Assembly: GCA_007131625.1 (NCBI GenBank)
Contig: SLQC01000015.1
Coordinates: 1-6,302, forward strand
Direction: 5' to 3'
DNA from: Balneolales bacterium
GTDB lineage: Bacteria > Bacteroidota > Rhodothermia > Balneolales > Natronogracilivirgulaceae
Length of the DNA: 6,302 nucleotides
This document shows positions 1 through 6,302 of the stretch, piece after piece (the stretch's first letter is position 1; each line of letters starts with the position of its first letter). The notes beneath the pieces are model-generated. The model did not search any database and was not told the DNA's origin. It was given only the letters and a program-made list of their open reading frames with translations. Made by a program: the position numbers and the translations under genes.

Positions 1-831
1 AGTGACTATATCGTGGAATGGGGTGGTTTCGGTATTGAAGGAAGCGCTGCCGGGCTGCGAAATGTTACTCCAATAGAAAACGAATTCTCACCGCTGGAAT
101 GGCAGGGGGTATTCGGGACATCTTATATTTTGTCCAACGCCACTTCCCTTCATTATAACTTTGCCGGTGGGACGGTGGCACCGCGTAGCAGAAGCCTGCT
201 CGAAGACGGCTCACAACCGGTCAATGAAGTCCGGTTGCAGCATGATCTCGGATTTCAATACAATACATATCAGCAAAACGAGTGGTCAGTCAGCGCTTTT
301 CATACAACAAGAAAAGATGCTATAGTTCTTAGTGGACAAACGGTCACTACCGATGATGACCAGATAGTGGAACTATACGAAAATGTAAACAAGCGAAGCT
401 ATGGAATCGAAATTTCGACCAGAACCCGTATTCCAGCCCTGCACAGTTTTCTGTTTGCAAACGCAACTTTCATGACAGGGGAAGATGAAATCGACGGTAC
501 CATGAAAAAGGATGAAAAGTTGCCGAATGTGATTCTGAATTCAGGATGGTTGTTCGAATATTCCGGTTTTGACGCAAATTTATTTGTGAATTACACAGGG
601 CCTTACATCAACAACCGCTTTGTAAACCCGCAATGGATTGACGCGCATGGAGATTATTCGCTGGGTGATTTCTATTCTCTGGATTTTACAACAGGCTATA
701 CTCTTGACAACAGATTCAAAGCACGTTTTTTCATAGATGTAAAAAACATACTTGATCAGAAATATCTGACGGTAGCGGGCTATCCTGATCCCGGAAGGAT
801 GCTGTCAACGGGCATCAAGATGGACTTCTAA
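1..831 (+). CDS. TonB-dependent outer-membrane receptor, C-terminal beta-barrel fragment (5' end outside window)
   Basis: The reading frame is open from the first base, so the gene begins upstream; the GTG at position 13 is probably an internal valine codon. The visible 276 residues form the last part of a TonB-dependent receptor barrel, a family that imports siderophores, cobalamin, glycans or other large solutes across the outer membrane using TonB/ExbBD energy. Evidence is the alternation of polar and aromatic residues in strand-length segments, the typical closing region around 739-805 (NILDQKYLTVAGYPDPGR, matching the usual N-L-D-x-x-Y...GYPxPGR pattern of these receptors) and a terminal phenylalanine before the TAA stop, the normal outer-membrane barrel assembly signal. 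The plug domain and TonB box are not in view, so the substrate cannot be assigned. It faces the lipoprotein gene convergently, 66 bases away. The family call is firm; specificity is unknown. Confidence 0.9.
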   Translation, partial: SDYIVEWGGFGIEGSAAGLRNVTPIENEFSPLEWQGVFGTSYILSNATSLHYNFAGGTVAPRSRSLLEDGSQPVNEVRLQHDLGFQYNTYQQNEWSVSAFHTTRKDAIVLSGQTVTTDDDQIVELYENVNKRSYGIEISTRTRIPALHSFLFANATFMTGEDEIDGTMKKDEKLPNVILNSGWLFEYSGFDANLFVNYTGPYINNRFVNPQWIDAHGDYSLGDFYSLDFTTGYTLDNRFKARFFIDVKNILDQKYLTVAGYPDPGRMLSTGIKMDF

Positions 832-843
832 AAAATGGCGAGC

Positions 844-872
844 AGCCCGGCGAGAGTTCAAGCAGGCCGGCT
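844..872. terminator. Weak hairpin between convergent genes, possible shared terminator
   Basis: AGCCCGGC (844-851) can pair with GCCGGCT (866-872) with one bulged C, leaving a 14-base loop, in the short gap between two converging genes. The + strand is followed by TTAAAAATT. The - strand has a TTTTTT run only about nine bases beyond the stem (the A run at 831-836 read in reverse). Neither is a clean stem-plus-U-tract, so a terminator role rests mainly on position. Confidence 0.3.
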
Positions 873-897
873 TAAAAATTGGCGGCGGAGGTGTTGT

Positions 898-3800
898 TCA
901 ATCGCCAGTTTCCCTCAGTGTGGTGAGATACGCTACCAGATCCCGCAATTCGCTGCGTGAGAGGATGTTTCTCATCATCGGCATGGCTGATGGTGAGTAC
1001 ACTTTCTCCACGACATCGGACTTATCCACTTCCCAATTTCGGTCGCCGCGGGTAACCGCAATGTGTGTGTCGCTCTCGGCCGCCAGAACGCCCGATATAG
1101 TTTCACCATCCGACATGGTCAGCGTAACACTGCCATAGCCGGGTGCGATTCGTGCAAAAGGATCCACCATCGTCTCCAGCAGCCGTTCTCTCGACAGCCT
1201 GTCGGCGGCACCGGTGAGATCAGGGCCTACTTCGCTCCCTTCTCCCTCCACCAAATGACAGCGTATACACTGAGCGCCTTCGTGACCGTAAAAAATTCTC
1301 CGGCCTTCCGCGGCATTACCGCCATACAGCGACTCCCGGAATACGGAAACCCAGTCATCCTTCGGTTTTGACGCTTCATATTCACTTAAACGCTGATGCA
1401 GTTCCTGTGATTCGACCGATTCCACAGCCAAAACAAGCTCCAGCTGGATTTCCGGGACTATTTCTCCGGCTTTCAACCGGTCCAATTGCCGGTCCAGCGC
1501 CGCGTATGCTGCCTCATTATCCATCTCACCCAGCGTCTCCAGCGCCATTTTCTGCTCTTCCACCGATCCGGATTCCAGAACATTGTCAATCATCTCTACG
1601 GTTGCTTCCACCGGCATGCCAATTCCCGGCATGATGCCCAGCGCACTCATCCGTACTTCTCCATCATCATCCTCAAGAGCAAGCAGTACGGCATTTTCTA
1701 TCTGATCATACTCCAGGTCTGCCAGCCCCTGCAGGGAAGCCGTTCGCACGTCAGCGGAAGGATCCCCCGCGAGCAGTTCCAGCAGACGTTCTGTTGCAGG
1801 ATGATATGACAGACTGGCCACAGCCTGAAGTGCCGCCAGTTTCATTTCACTGCTATGATGATTATCCAGAAGCTCAACAACTATCGGATCCAGGGCCCGG
1901 CGTGCATCCTCTTCTTCATTCCGGACCTGACCGCGGTAAACGCCGGTCACTCTGTCCAGAACAGAAGGTTCCGGCCATACAGACAGTGTACCAAGCGCTT
2001 CAATCTTCAATTCCTCGGGAATATCCGCCCTGTGCAGGAAGGTTCCAAGCATTTGCGCATTTTCCGCTTCTCCGACAAACAGATTGGCATTGATCGCACG
2101 TCTGAGAAGCGGTTCGTTAATGAAGCGATCCTGCTGAACCATGGCGGCCAGGTCCGGGAGGACATCCTCGATAAAGTAATCATCGTTGATCGCCCGGGCT
2201 GCGTTGGTGACAATAAACTCATCATCGTCGTTCAGAAAGCGGGCGGTACCCGGATGCTCCATTCTTTGCAGAGCCACCAGGGCCGAAATGCGCACTCCCC
2301 GCGAAGGATGGTCTGTCAGATCCGTCAGGGCAGCGGCATCACCGATACGTGCCAGAGCGATGGCACCGCCATGGCGCAAGTAAACTTCGTCATCGTTATT
2401 CTCTTCCAGCATATCCACAATGGGCTCCAGTGCCGGCCGGTAAGAAATTCTACCGAGCGCTTCGGCGGCAAAAAACCTTACTCTGTCATGATCATCCTGA
2501 AGCCGGCGTATCAGCGCATCGGCGGCAGGCTCATAACGCACATCACCCAGCATTTTTGCTGCCTGTGCCCTGATCTCCCTGTCATCATCCTCCAGAAAAT
2601 CCACAAGCGGAGCAACCGTGTCGATCGAGCGGCGGCCAATCTGTGCCAATCCCCAGGCGCCATGCACTCTCATCAGCTGATGGTCGGTTTGATCCAGTGC
2701 CCGAAGAAAATAATCGGATTCATTTCTGTCAACCAATTCAAATTGCACCTTTTGGCGAACCCGCATATCTGCATGAGCAAGCAGTTCCAGCAATGCATCG
2801 GAGGAGCGTTCGCTGAAATCTTCAGCAAGCAGGTTTTTCGTTTCGACACGAATGGCTGACTCCTTGCCCGATGGTGTATCCATTTTCCAAATCCGGCCTT
2901 CCCCCATTGTTGTCCAGCCTTCGATCCAGTCGGCGAAATAGAGGGCACCGTCCGGACCGAAATCAAGTCCGGTTGCCAGGATGCCATTCAAAATATGCTG
3001 GTCATTATCAAGATCAAATGAAGCTCCGCTCTCTTTCAGGGAAAACGCATGAATTCCCGAGTGTGTGGCCGAGCCTCTGAATTCCGCTACAAAGAAATGC
3101 TCCCGCCACTCTTCACTCAACGCCGTACCGGGGTTGTAGACCATGCCGGCCGGTCCACTGATATAGCGGGAGATCGGCGGCAGCAAATGGGCTGCCTGGT
3201 CATCAAACCGTTCCTTGAAGTAATCCTCGTCCATCCAGACACGGTACTCATTATTTTTGGGATCATGGTACTTGCCGAACTGCCAGTTGATCCTCCAACC
3301 GCTGTCCGACCCGTCGACCAGATAGACGATGCGTTCAAATTCTCCGGCAAAATCCCCGTCATTGTCCACGGTGATCAGATTGCCATATTTGTCGAAGGTG
3401 AATTCATGCGTGTTGCGCAACCCTTTGGCGAATACTTCAAAATTGCTGCCGTCAGGCTCGGAACGCATGATTGCGCCATGACGGGGATACTCCCACCGCT
3501 TCCCGTCCTGATCCACCACATTCAAACCAATATCACCGATTGACCAGTAAATCCTGCCATCCGGACCTGTAATCAGGCTGGACATGCCGTGACCACCGTA
3601 ACCGAGATGCACACCGTAGCCATGACTGATGGATTCCGGTGCATTCCAGATACCATCACCATTGGTGTCCCTTATCCTCCAGACGTCGGGCGGCAATCCG
3701 GAATATATATCCCCATTGTGATACATTACTGCACCGCCCACATCGGTTATTTCATCATAAAAATCCCAGTTTATAATGGTGGCATGGTTGGCAAAACCGT

Positions 3801-4350
3801 TGCCTGTTTGATCCTCCAGGAGATAAATCGGTTCCTTTTCAACTTTCAGATCTCTCCAGTCATGGGATCCGTCTTCATTATAGTCTTCCAGCCAGGTATT
3901 TTCGTCACTTCGTTCAGGAGCCAGTTCACGGCGGAGAAAGTTCCTTTTGTCTTCCACTGTGCGCCAGGTAAGGGTTTCTGTCATCCAGTCCCGGTGACTT
4001 CGAATATCGGGTACCGAAGTGCGGCGTCTGCTGGTCGTTGATACCCAGGCCCTGCCCTTGTGATCCATAAACAACTGCACCGGATCGCTCAAAAGCTGTT
4101 CCGGTGCCCAAAGTGAGATTTCAAAACCATCGGAAATGGATGGGGATATTTCATCCAACAGCCTGACGGCATGTTCTTCTGCCTCTTCATCGGTAATGGA
4201 GGTCTCCCTGGTTTCTGTTGCAATATCCGGATCGCGTTCGCAGCCGTTGCACCCGGACAAAAATATCAGAAGTACTGCAAACAGCATCAGGGTCATATAA
4301 CGGCAGTTTGCAGTTGATCCCGCCAATGCACTTTTTGAATTTGTTGTCAT
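898..4350 (-). CDS. Lipoprotein with dehydrogenase-like beta-propeller, HEAT repeats and C-terminal cytochrome c domain
   Basis: This 1150-residue protein has the Planctomycete/Verrucomicrobium-type architecture called 'putative membrane-bound dehydrogenase' plus 'heme-binding CxxCH' domain. A basic N-region and hydrophobic stretch (19-33) end in the lipobox LSGC, with Cys34 as lipidation site; Asn at +2 argues for outer-membrane anchoring. Residues about 71-490 resemble the soluble glucose/sorbosone dehydrogenase propeller (GHGMSSLITGPDGRIYW, FAKGLRNTHEFTFD, ending in GRIWKMD). About 515-990 is a solenoid of roughly a dozen HEAT-like helical repeats, rich in Asp and Glu. About 1010-1150 is a c-type heme domain with Cys1028, Cys1031 and His1032 (CIRCH), and Met1123, 1125 or 1126 as likely sixth ligand. 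It probably oxidises a sugar or glycoside in the periplasm and passes electrons to the heme, but substrate and cofactor are not proven for this family. ATG at 4350 is preferred because it follows AGAAGG and supplies the charged N-region; Met19 would leave none. Confidence 0.9.
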   Translation of the reverse strand: MTTNSKSALAGSTANCRYMTLMLFAVLLIFLSGCNGCERDPDIATETRETSITDEEAEEHAVRLLDEISPSISDGFEISLWAPEQLLSDPVQLFMDHKGRAWVSTTSRRRTSVPDIRSHRDWMTETLTWRTVEDKRNFLRRELAPERSDENTWLEDYNEDGSHDWRDLKVEKEPIYLLEDQTGNGFANHATIINWDFYDEITDVGGAVMYHNGDIYSGLPPDVWRIRDTNGDGIWNAPESISHGYGVHLGYGGHGMSSLITGPDGRIYWSIGDIGLNVVDQDGKRWEYPRHGAIMRSEPDGSNFEVFAKGLRNTHEFTFDKYGNLITVDNDGDFAGEFERIVYLVDGSDSGWRINWQFGKYHDPKNNEYRVWMDEDYFKERFDDQAAHLLPPISRYISGPAGMVYNPGTALSEEWREHFFVAEFRGSATHSGIHAFSLKESGASFDLDNDQHILNGILATGLDFGPDGALYFADWIEGWTTMGEGRIWKMDTPSGKESAIRVETKNLLAEDFSERSSDALLELLAHADMRVRQKVQFELVDRNESDYFLRALDQTDHQLMRVHGAWGLAQIGRRSIDTVAPLVDFLEDDDREIRAQAAKMLGDVRYEPAADALIRRLQDDHDRVRFFAAEALGRISYRPALEPIVDMLEENNDDEVYLRHGGAIALARIGDAAALTDLTDHPSRGVRISALVALQRMEHPGTARFLNDDDEFIVTNAARAINDDYFIEDVLPDLAAMVQQDRFINEPLLRRAINANLFVGEAENAQMLGTFLHRADIPEELKIEALGTLSVWPEPSVLDRVTGVYRGQVRNEEEDARRALDPIVVELLDNHHSSEMKLAALQAVASLSYHPATERLLELLAGDPSADVRTASLQGLADLEYDQIENAVLLALEDDDGEVRMSALGIMPGIGMPVEATVEMIDNVLESGSVEEQKMALETLGEMDNEAAYAALDRQLDRLKAGEIVPEIQLELVLAVESVESQELHQRLSEYEASKPKDDWVSVFRESLYGGNAAEGRRIFYGHEGAQCIRCHLVEGEGSEVGPDLTGAADRLSRERLLETMVDPFARIAPGYGSVTLTMSDGETISGVLAAESDTHIAVTRGDRNWEVDKSDVVEKVYSPSAMPMMRNILSRSELRDLVAYLTTLRETGD

Positions 4351-4353
4351 TTA

Positions 4354-4359
4354 CCTTCT
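4354..4359 (-). promoter_or_regulatory. Ribosome binding site of the propeller-HEAT-cytochrome gene
   Basis: On the - strand AGAAGG sits three bases before the ATG at 4350. The spacing is tighter than usual, but it is the clearest Shine-Dalgarno-like site before any of the three complete starts in the window and supports this ATG over the internal Met19. Confidence 0.5.
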
Positions 4360-4466
4360 AATGCTATGTAAAACAATGATTATGAATTGTTTCCGATTTA
4401 AAATACGTGTTCAATGTAAGAAAAAAGCGAATTCGATGTGTGATATACGAAAATATATGCAACGCT

Positions 4467-4478
4467 AACTGCGCAGTT
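4467..4478. repeat. Perfect 12-bp palindrome AACTGCGCAGTT, candidate operator
   Basis: AACTGC followed directly by its reverse complement GCAGTT, without a spacer. It lies about 117 bases upstream of the lipoprotein start and 234 bases upstream of the phosphoesterase start, in the divergent promoter region. A dimeric regulator could bind such a site, but a single copy of this length can also occur by chance. Confidence 0.35.
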
Positions 4479-4711
4479 CAGAATCAGCTTTATCTCGTCT
4501 CTCTTGGTCGGCCACTTGCGTTCATAGCCACTGCATGTGAGATCACCTTGGCACTCCAAACAGGTAAAAACAGCACCTTGTGCAGCTGTAACAGGATAAC
4601 TGCGTCAAAAAAGGCCTAAAACCCCTTCACATGACCAGCTGTACCGAAAGAAAACAGTTGAAGTCAAAAATTTGTATCATTAGACTAGGCCAACTACTTT
4701 AAATAAATGCC

Positions 4712-5830
4712 ATGAACCGCATCAACAGACGAGATTTTATTAAAAAGTCAACAGGTGCATTATCTTTTTTTAGTTTGCCCCTGGTTTTGACATGGATAAA
4801 TAGTGAGGCTCATGCAGGAGCTGAATCGACCTGGAGAAATACATCGGGTTCCTTTTCATTTGTGACTATTCCGGATGTTCATTTGGATTATAAATGCTCC
4901 GGAGAGCATCTGTTGAAAATGGCGCAGTGGATTGTTAGTAATGCGCAAGAGCGTAACATGCACTTTGTAGCTCAACTGGGTGACCTCGGTGACAGAAGAG
5001 GAGACGGTACAATCAAAGAAATGCTACATCAGGCTCGCCTTGCATTGGAACCTGTCAATCAAGCGGATATACCTCTGACAGTCTGCATTGGGAATCACGA
5101 TTATGATGAAACCAGCTCGGTTCGTGAAACGGAATGCTGGAATCAGCCGAACGCTTTGGGCAAGGCTATGTATTCCGGAAAACCCTGGTTCGGTGGAACG
5201 TTTGAAGAACAGGTTGATGAACCGGGTCTAAACCCCGGTGGTACTATCAATCATTATATGACCCTCGATGTACCGGGTACTAAATTATTATTACTGACAC
5301 TGGAATTGGCTCCACGAGATAAAGTGATGGACTGGGCCGAAGATCTGGTGTTAAACCGGCACCCTTCACATGATGTTATCGTATTTACGCATTCGTATCT
5401 ACATCTGGACGGACAAAGGGTGACTGATGGAACCCGGTTTAATCCAAAAGATTACAGTGCATTCAGCACGCAACCCGGCCCGGAGTATACCAATGACGGG
5501 CTGGATTTATGGCAAAAATATTTTCGCAGCTGGCCGAACCTGCGCATGGTCCATTCCGGACACGCGATCAATGAACCCACTCAGGCGTATAAGATTAGCA
5601 CCGGTGATAAGGGCAACAATGTTGCAGAGTTTTTTTACAATTGGCAGAATTGGGGGTTTGATGTGAATGCCGGAAGGTTAATTCCGGGTCAGGGCACACC
5701 CTATCAGGCTACCATGTTGAAAATTTTTGATGTGGATACACGTGCAAACAGAGTGGTCGTTCAAAATCTCATGCCTGTTTTAGGAGAATCCGGAGAAGCG
5801 GCTCTGCCTGACTCGTTCGATTGGAGTTGA
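4712..5830 (+). CDS. Tat-exported calcineurin-like metallophosphoesterase
   Basis: A 372-residue protein of the metal-dependent phosphoesterase fold. The N-terminus has a twin-arginine signal (NRRDFIKK, residues 5-12), a hydrophobic core at about 15-29 and a likely signal peptidase site after AHA (33-35), so it should be exported folded to the periplasm. The family motifs appear in order: Asp55-x-His57 (PDVH), GD at 90-91 with Asp94, GNHD at 127-130, His227 (FTHS) and GH at 283-284. These normally bind two metal ions that hydrolyse phosphomonoesters or diesters. The last motif reads GHAI instead of GHxH, so one usual ligand is replaced by Ile286. The substrate cannot be told from sequence. 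There is no clear Shine-Dalgarno site; the start is preceded by an A/T-rich stretch and is fixed by the Tat motif directly after it. It is divergent from the lipoprotein gene and co-directional with the aldolase gene 292 bases downstream. Confidence 0.88.
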   Translation: MNRINRRDFIKKSTGALSFFSLPLVLTWINSEAHAGAESTWRNTSGSFSFVTIPDVHLDYKCSGEHLLKMAQWIVSNAQERNMHFVAQLGDLGDRRGDGTIKEMLHQARLALEPVNQADIPLTVCIGNHDYDETSSVRETECWNQPNALGKAMYSGKPWFGGTFEEQVDEPGLNPGGTINHYMTLDVPGTKLLLLTLELAPRDKVMDWAEDLVLNRHPSHDVIVFTHSYLHLDGQRVTDGTRFNPKDYSAFSTQPGPEYTNDGLDLWQKYFRSWPNLRMVHSGHAINEPTQAYKISTGDKGNNVAEFFYNWQNWGFDVNAGRLIPGQGTPYQATMLKIFDVDTRANRVVVQNLMPVLGESGEAALPDSFDWS

Positions 5831-5947
5831 TCCTTTCTGCACTATTCTCACAAAAGCCTGTCTCACTAGAGCCAGGTCCGAAAGGCCAAAAATTTCCGGT
5901 AATGGCCAGACTGGCGATGTTCCTTAGTTGATATTTACTGCAACGGT

Positions 5948-5979
5948 TTTGTTTCTTGTTTTCTGATCGGTTACATTGG
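5948..5979 (+). promoter_or_regulatory. Candidate Bacteroidota-type promoter for the downstream aldolase gene
   Basis: TTTG (5948-5951) is followed after 20 bases by TACATTGG (5972-5979), matching five of the six fixed positions of the TAnnTTTG -7 element. The spacing fits the known TTTG/TAnnTTTG promoter of Bacteroidota. Transcription would begin near 5984, leaving a leader of about 140 bases. Short motifs like these arise by chance, so this is tentative. Confidence 0.3.
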
Positions 5980-5982
5980 GAC

Positions 5983-6024
5983 TTAGCTGACACCATGCAG
6001 ATCTTGAAGATACAACACAGCTAA
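5983..6024. repeat. Inverted repeat TTAGCTG / CAGCTAA, possible operator or leader hairpin
   Basis: TTAGCTG (5983-5989) and CAGCTAA (6018-6024) are perfect reverse complements separated by 28 bases. Between them ATCTTGAAGAT (6001-6011) is a second, smaller dyad around a central G. If the candidate promoter just upstream is real, the first arm lies at the transcription start, so the pair could be a repressor site or a 5' leader stem. There is no T run after it, so it does not look like a terminator. Confidence 0.35.
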
Positions 6025-6122
6025 CAAAATAAGGCCTTGAGAGAAAATGATTACCTGTATATCCCGAATATTATTTTCAATGATGTCAAACTAAGAAAGG
6101 AAAGCAGAAATTTTTTAAACAG

Positions 6123-6302
6123 ATGAATATACCTTCGACAAGTGGTCTGATTGCCGCCCCGTTTACCCCAATGAACAATCGCGGTGATATCCGGTTGGAT
6201 CCCATCTCTATCTATGCCGATTTCCTGATTGAAAAAGGTGTGAAAGGAGTATTCATTTGCGGTACGACAGGTGAGGGACTTTCGTTGACGATGGATGAAA
6301 AA
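6123..6302 (+). CDS. nanA: N-acetylneuraminate lyase-like aldolase, DHDPS/NAL family, N-terminal fragment (3' end outside window)
   Basis: The first 60 codons of a class I aldolase with the (beta/alpha)8 barrel fold; the full protein is normally about 300 residues. The opening strand GLIAAPFTPM (8-17) and the GTTGEG motif (47-52) mark the DHDPS/NAL superfamily, where this motif binds the carboxylate of the keto-acid substrate. GTTGEGLSL after GVKGVFI is the form I recall for N-acetylneuraminate lyases, including the animal enzyme, while dihydrodipicolinate synthases usually have GTTGES. The reaction would be cleavage of sialic acid to N-acetylmannosamine and pyruvate in the cytoplasm. The catalytic lysine and tyrosine lie beyond the window, so other members (keto-deoxy sugar acid aldolases) remain possible. 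The ATG at 6123 is chosen because it precedes the first barrel strand; an AAAGGA-like stretch is about 20 bases upstream, too far for a normal ribosome site. Membership in the superfamily is firm, the lyase assignment likely. Confidence 0.8.
   Translation, partial: MNIPSTSGLIAAPFTPMNNRGDIRLDPISIYADFLIEKGVKGVFICGTTGEGLSLTMDEK

Larger units (their letters stand above)
4351..4711. other. Divergent intergenic region, 361 bases, no convincing gene
   Basis: This stretch separates the - strand lipoprotein gene from the + strand phosphoesterase gene, so it should hold both promoters. It is AT-rich at both ends. The only notable structure is a perfect palindrome at 4467-4478. A 70-codon frame opening with GTG at 4407 has no ribosome site or recognisable protein character and is not annotated. 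I could not identify a persuasive promoter for either flanking gene, nor any tRNA or riboswitch fold by eye. Confidence 0.6.

Noticed and set aside
1855..2859. A 334-codon open frame on the + strand, opposite the HEAT-repeat part of the lipoprotein gene
   Set aside because: It lies wholly inside a well-supported - strand gene and shows no recognisable domain. Its composition is rich in His, Gln, Arg and Ile, as expected from reading the complement of a repetitive acidic coding sequence.
4407..4619. A 70-codon frame on the + strand starting with GTG in the divergent intergenic region
   Set aside because: No ribosome site, a cysteine-scattered composition unlike the neighbours, and no recognisable motif. 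It would also occupy the expected promoter region.
4671..4702. TTTG followed 20 bases later by TACTTTAA, a possible promoter for the phosphoesterase gene
   Set aside because: The -7 element matches only four of six fixed positions, and the predicted start would leave almost no leader before the ATG at 4712. Too weak to annotate.
5884..5915. GGCCA/TGGCC and overlapping GCCA/TGGC stems after the phosphoesterase stop, considered as a terminator
   Set aside because: The stems are four to five base pairs, mutually exclusive and not followed by a T run, so there is no good case for a terminator.
5769..5996. A 75-codon frame on the - strand overlapping the end of the phosphoesterase gene
   Set aside because: It overlaps a confident coding end and spans the candidate promoter; the translation has no protein-family character.

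Overview
The window reads as chromosomal DNA from a member of the Bacteroidota or the related Balneolota/Rhodothermota. This is inferred from protein style and not from a marker gene. The support is a TonB-dependent receptor, a large lipoprotein of the propeller-HEAT-cytochrome type common in Planctomycetota, Verrucomicrobiota and Bacteroidota relatives, start codons with weak or absent Shine-Dalgarno sites, and one candidate promoter of the Bacteroidota TTTG/TAnnTTTG type. The very acidic large lipoprotein would suit a marine or halophilic host, but that is only an impression.

Layout: (1) Positions 1-831 (+) hold the C-terminal beta-barrel part of a TonB-dependent outer-membrane receptor whose start lies outside the window. 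(2) A 66-base convergent gap with a weak hairpin separates it from (3) 898-4350 (-), an 1150-residue lipoprotein with a sugar-dehydrogenase-like beta-propeller, a long HEAT-repeat solenoid and a C-terminal c-type heme domain. (4) Positions 4351-4711 form a 361-base divergent intergenic region with no convincing gene but a perfect 12-bp palindrome. (5) Positions 4712-5830 (+) encode a Tat-exported calcineurin-like metallophosphoesterase. (6) A 292-base gap carries a candidate promoter and an inverted repeat. (7) From 6123 to the window end (+) is the first 60 codons of a DHDPS/N-acetylneuraminate lyase family aldolase that most resembles N-acetylneuraminate lyase.

Taken together, the genes fit an uptake and carbohydrate-catabolism neighbourhood: outer-membrane import, periplasmic oxidation by a heme-linked dehydrogenase-like protein, periplasmic phosphoester hydrolysis, and cytoplasmic cleavage of a sialic-acid-like sugar acid. 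The genes are not in one operon (orientations +, -, +, +), so the functional link is inferred. I see no mobile element, CRISPR array, tRNA or rRNA, and nothing that clearly amounts to an undescribed system. The points most worth checking are the altered final metal motif of the phosphoesterase, the calcium-loop-like motifs in the propeller, and the regulatory structure before the lyase gene.
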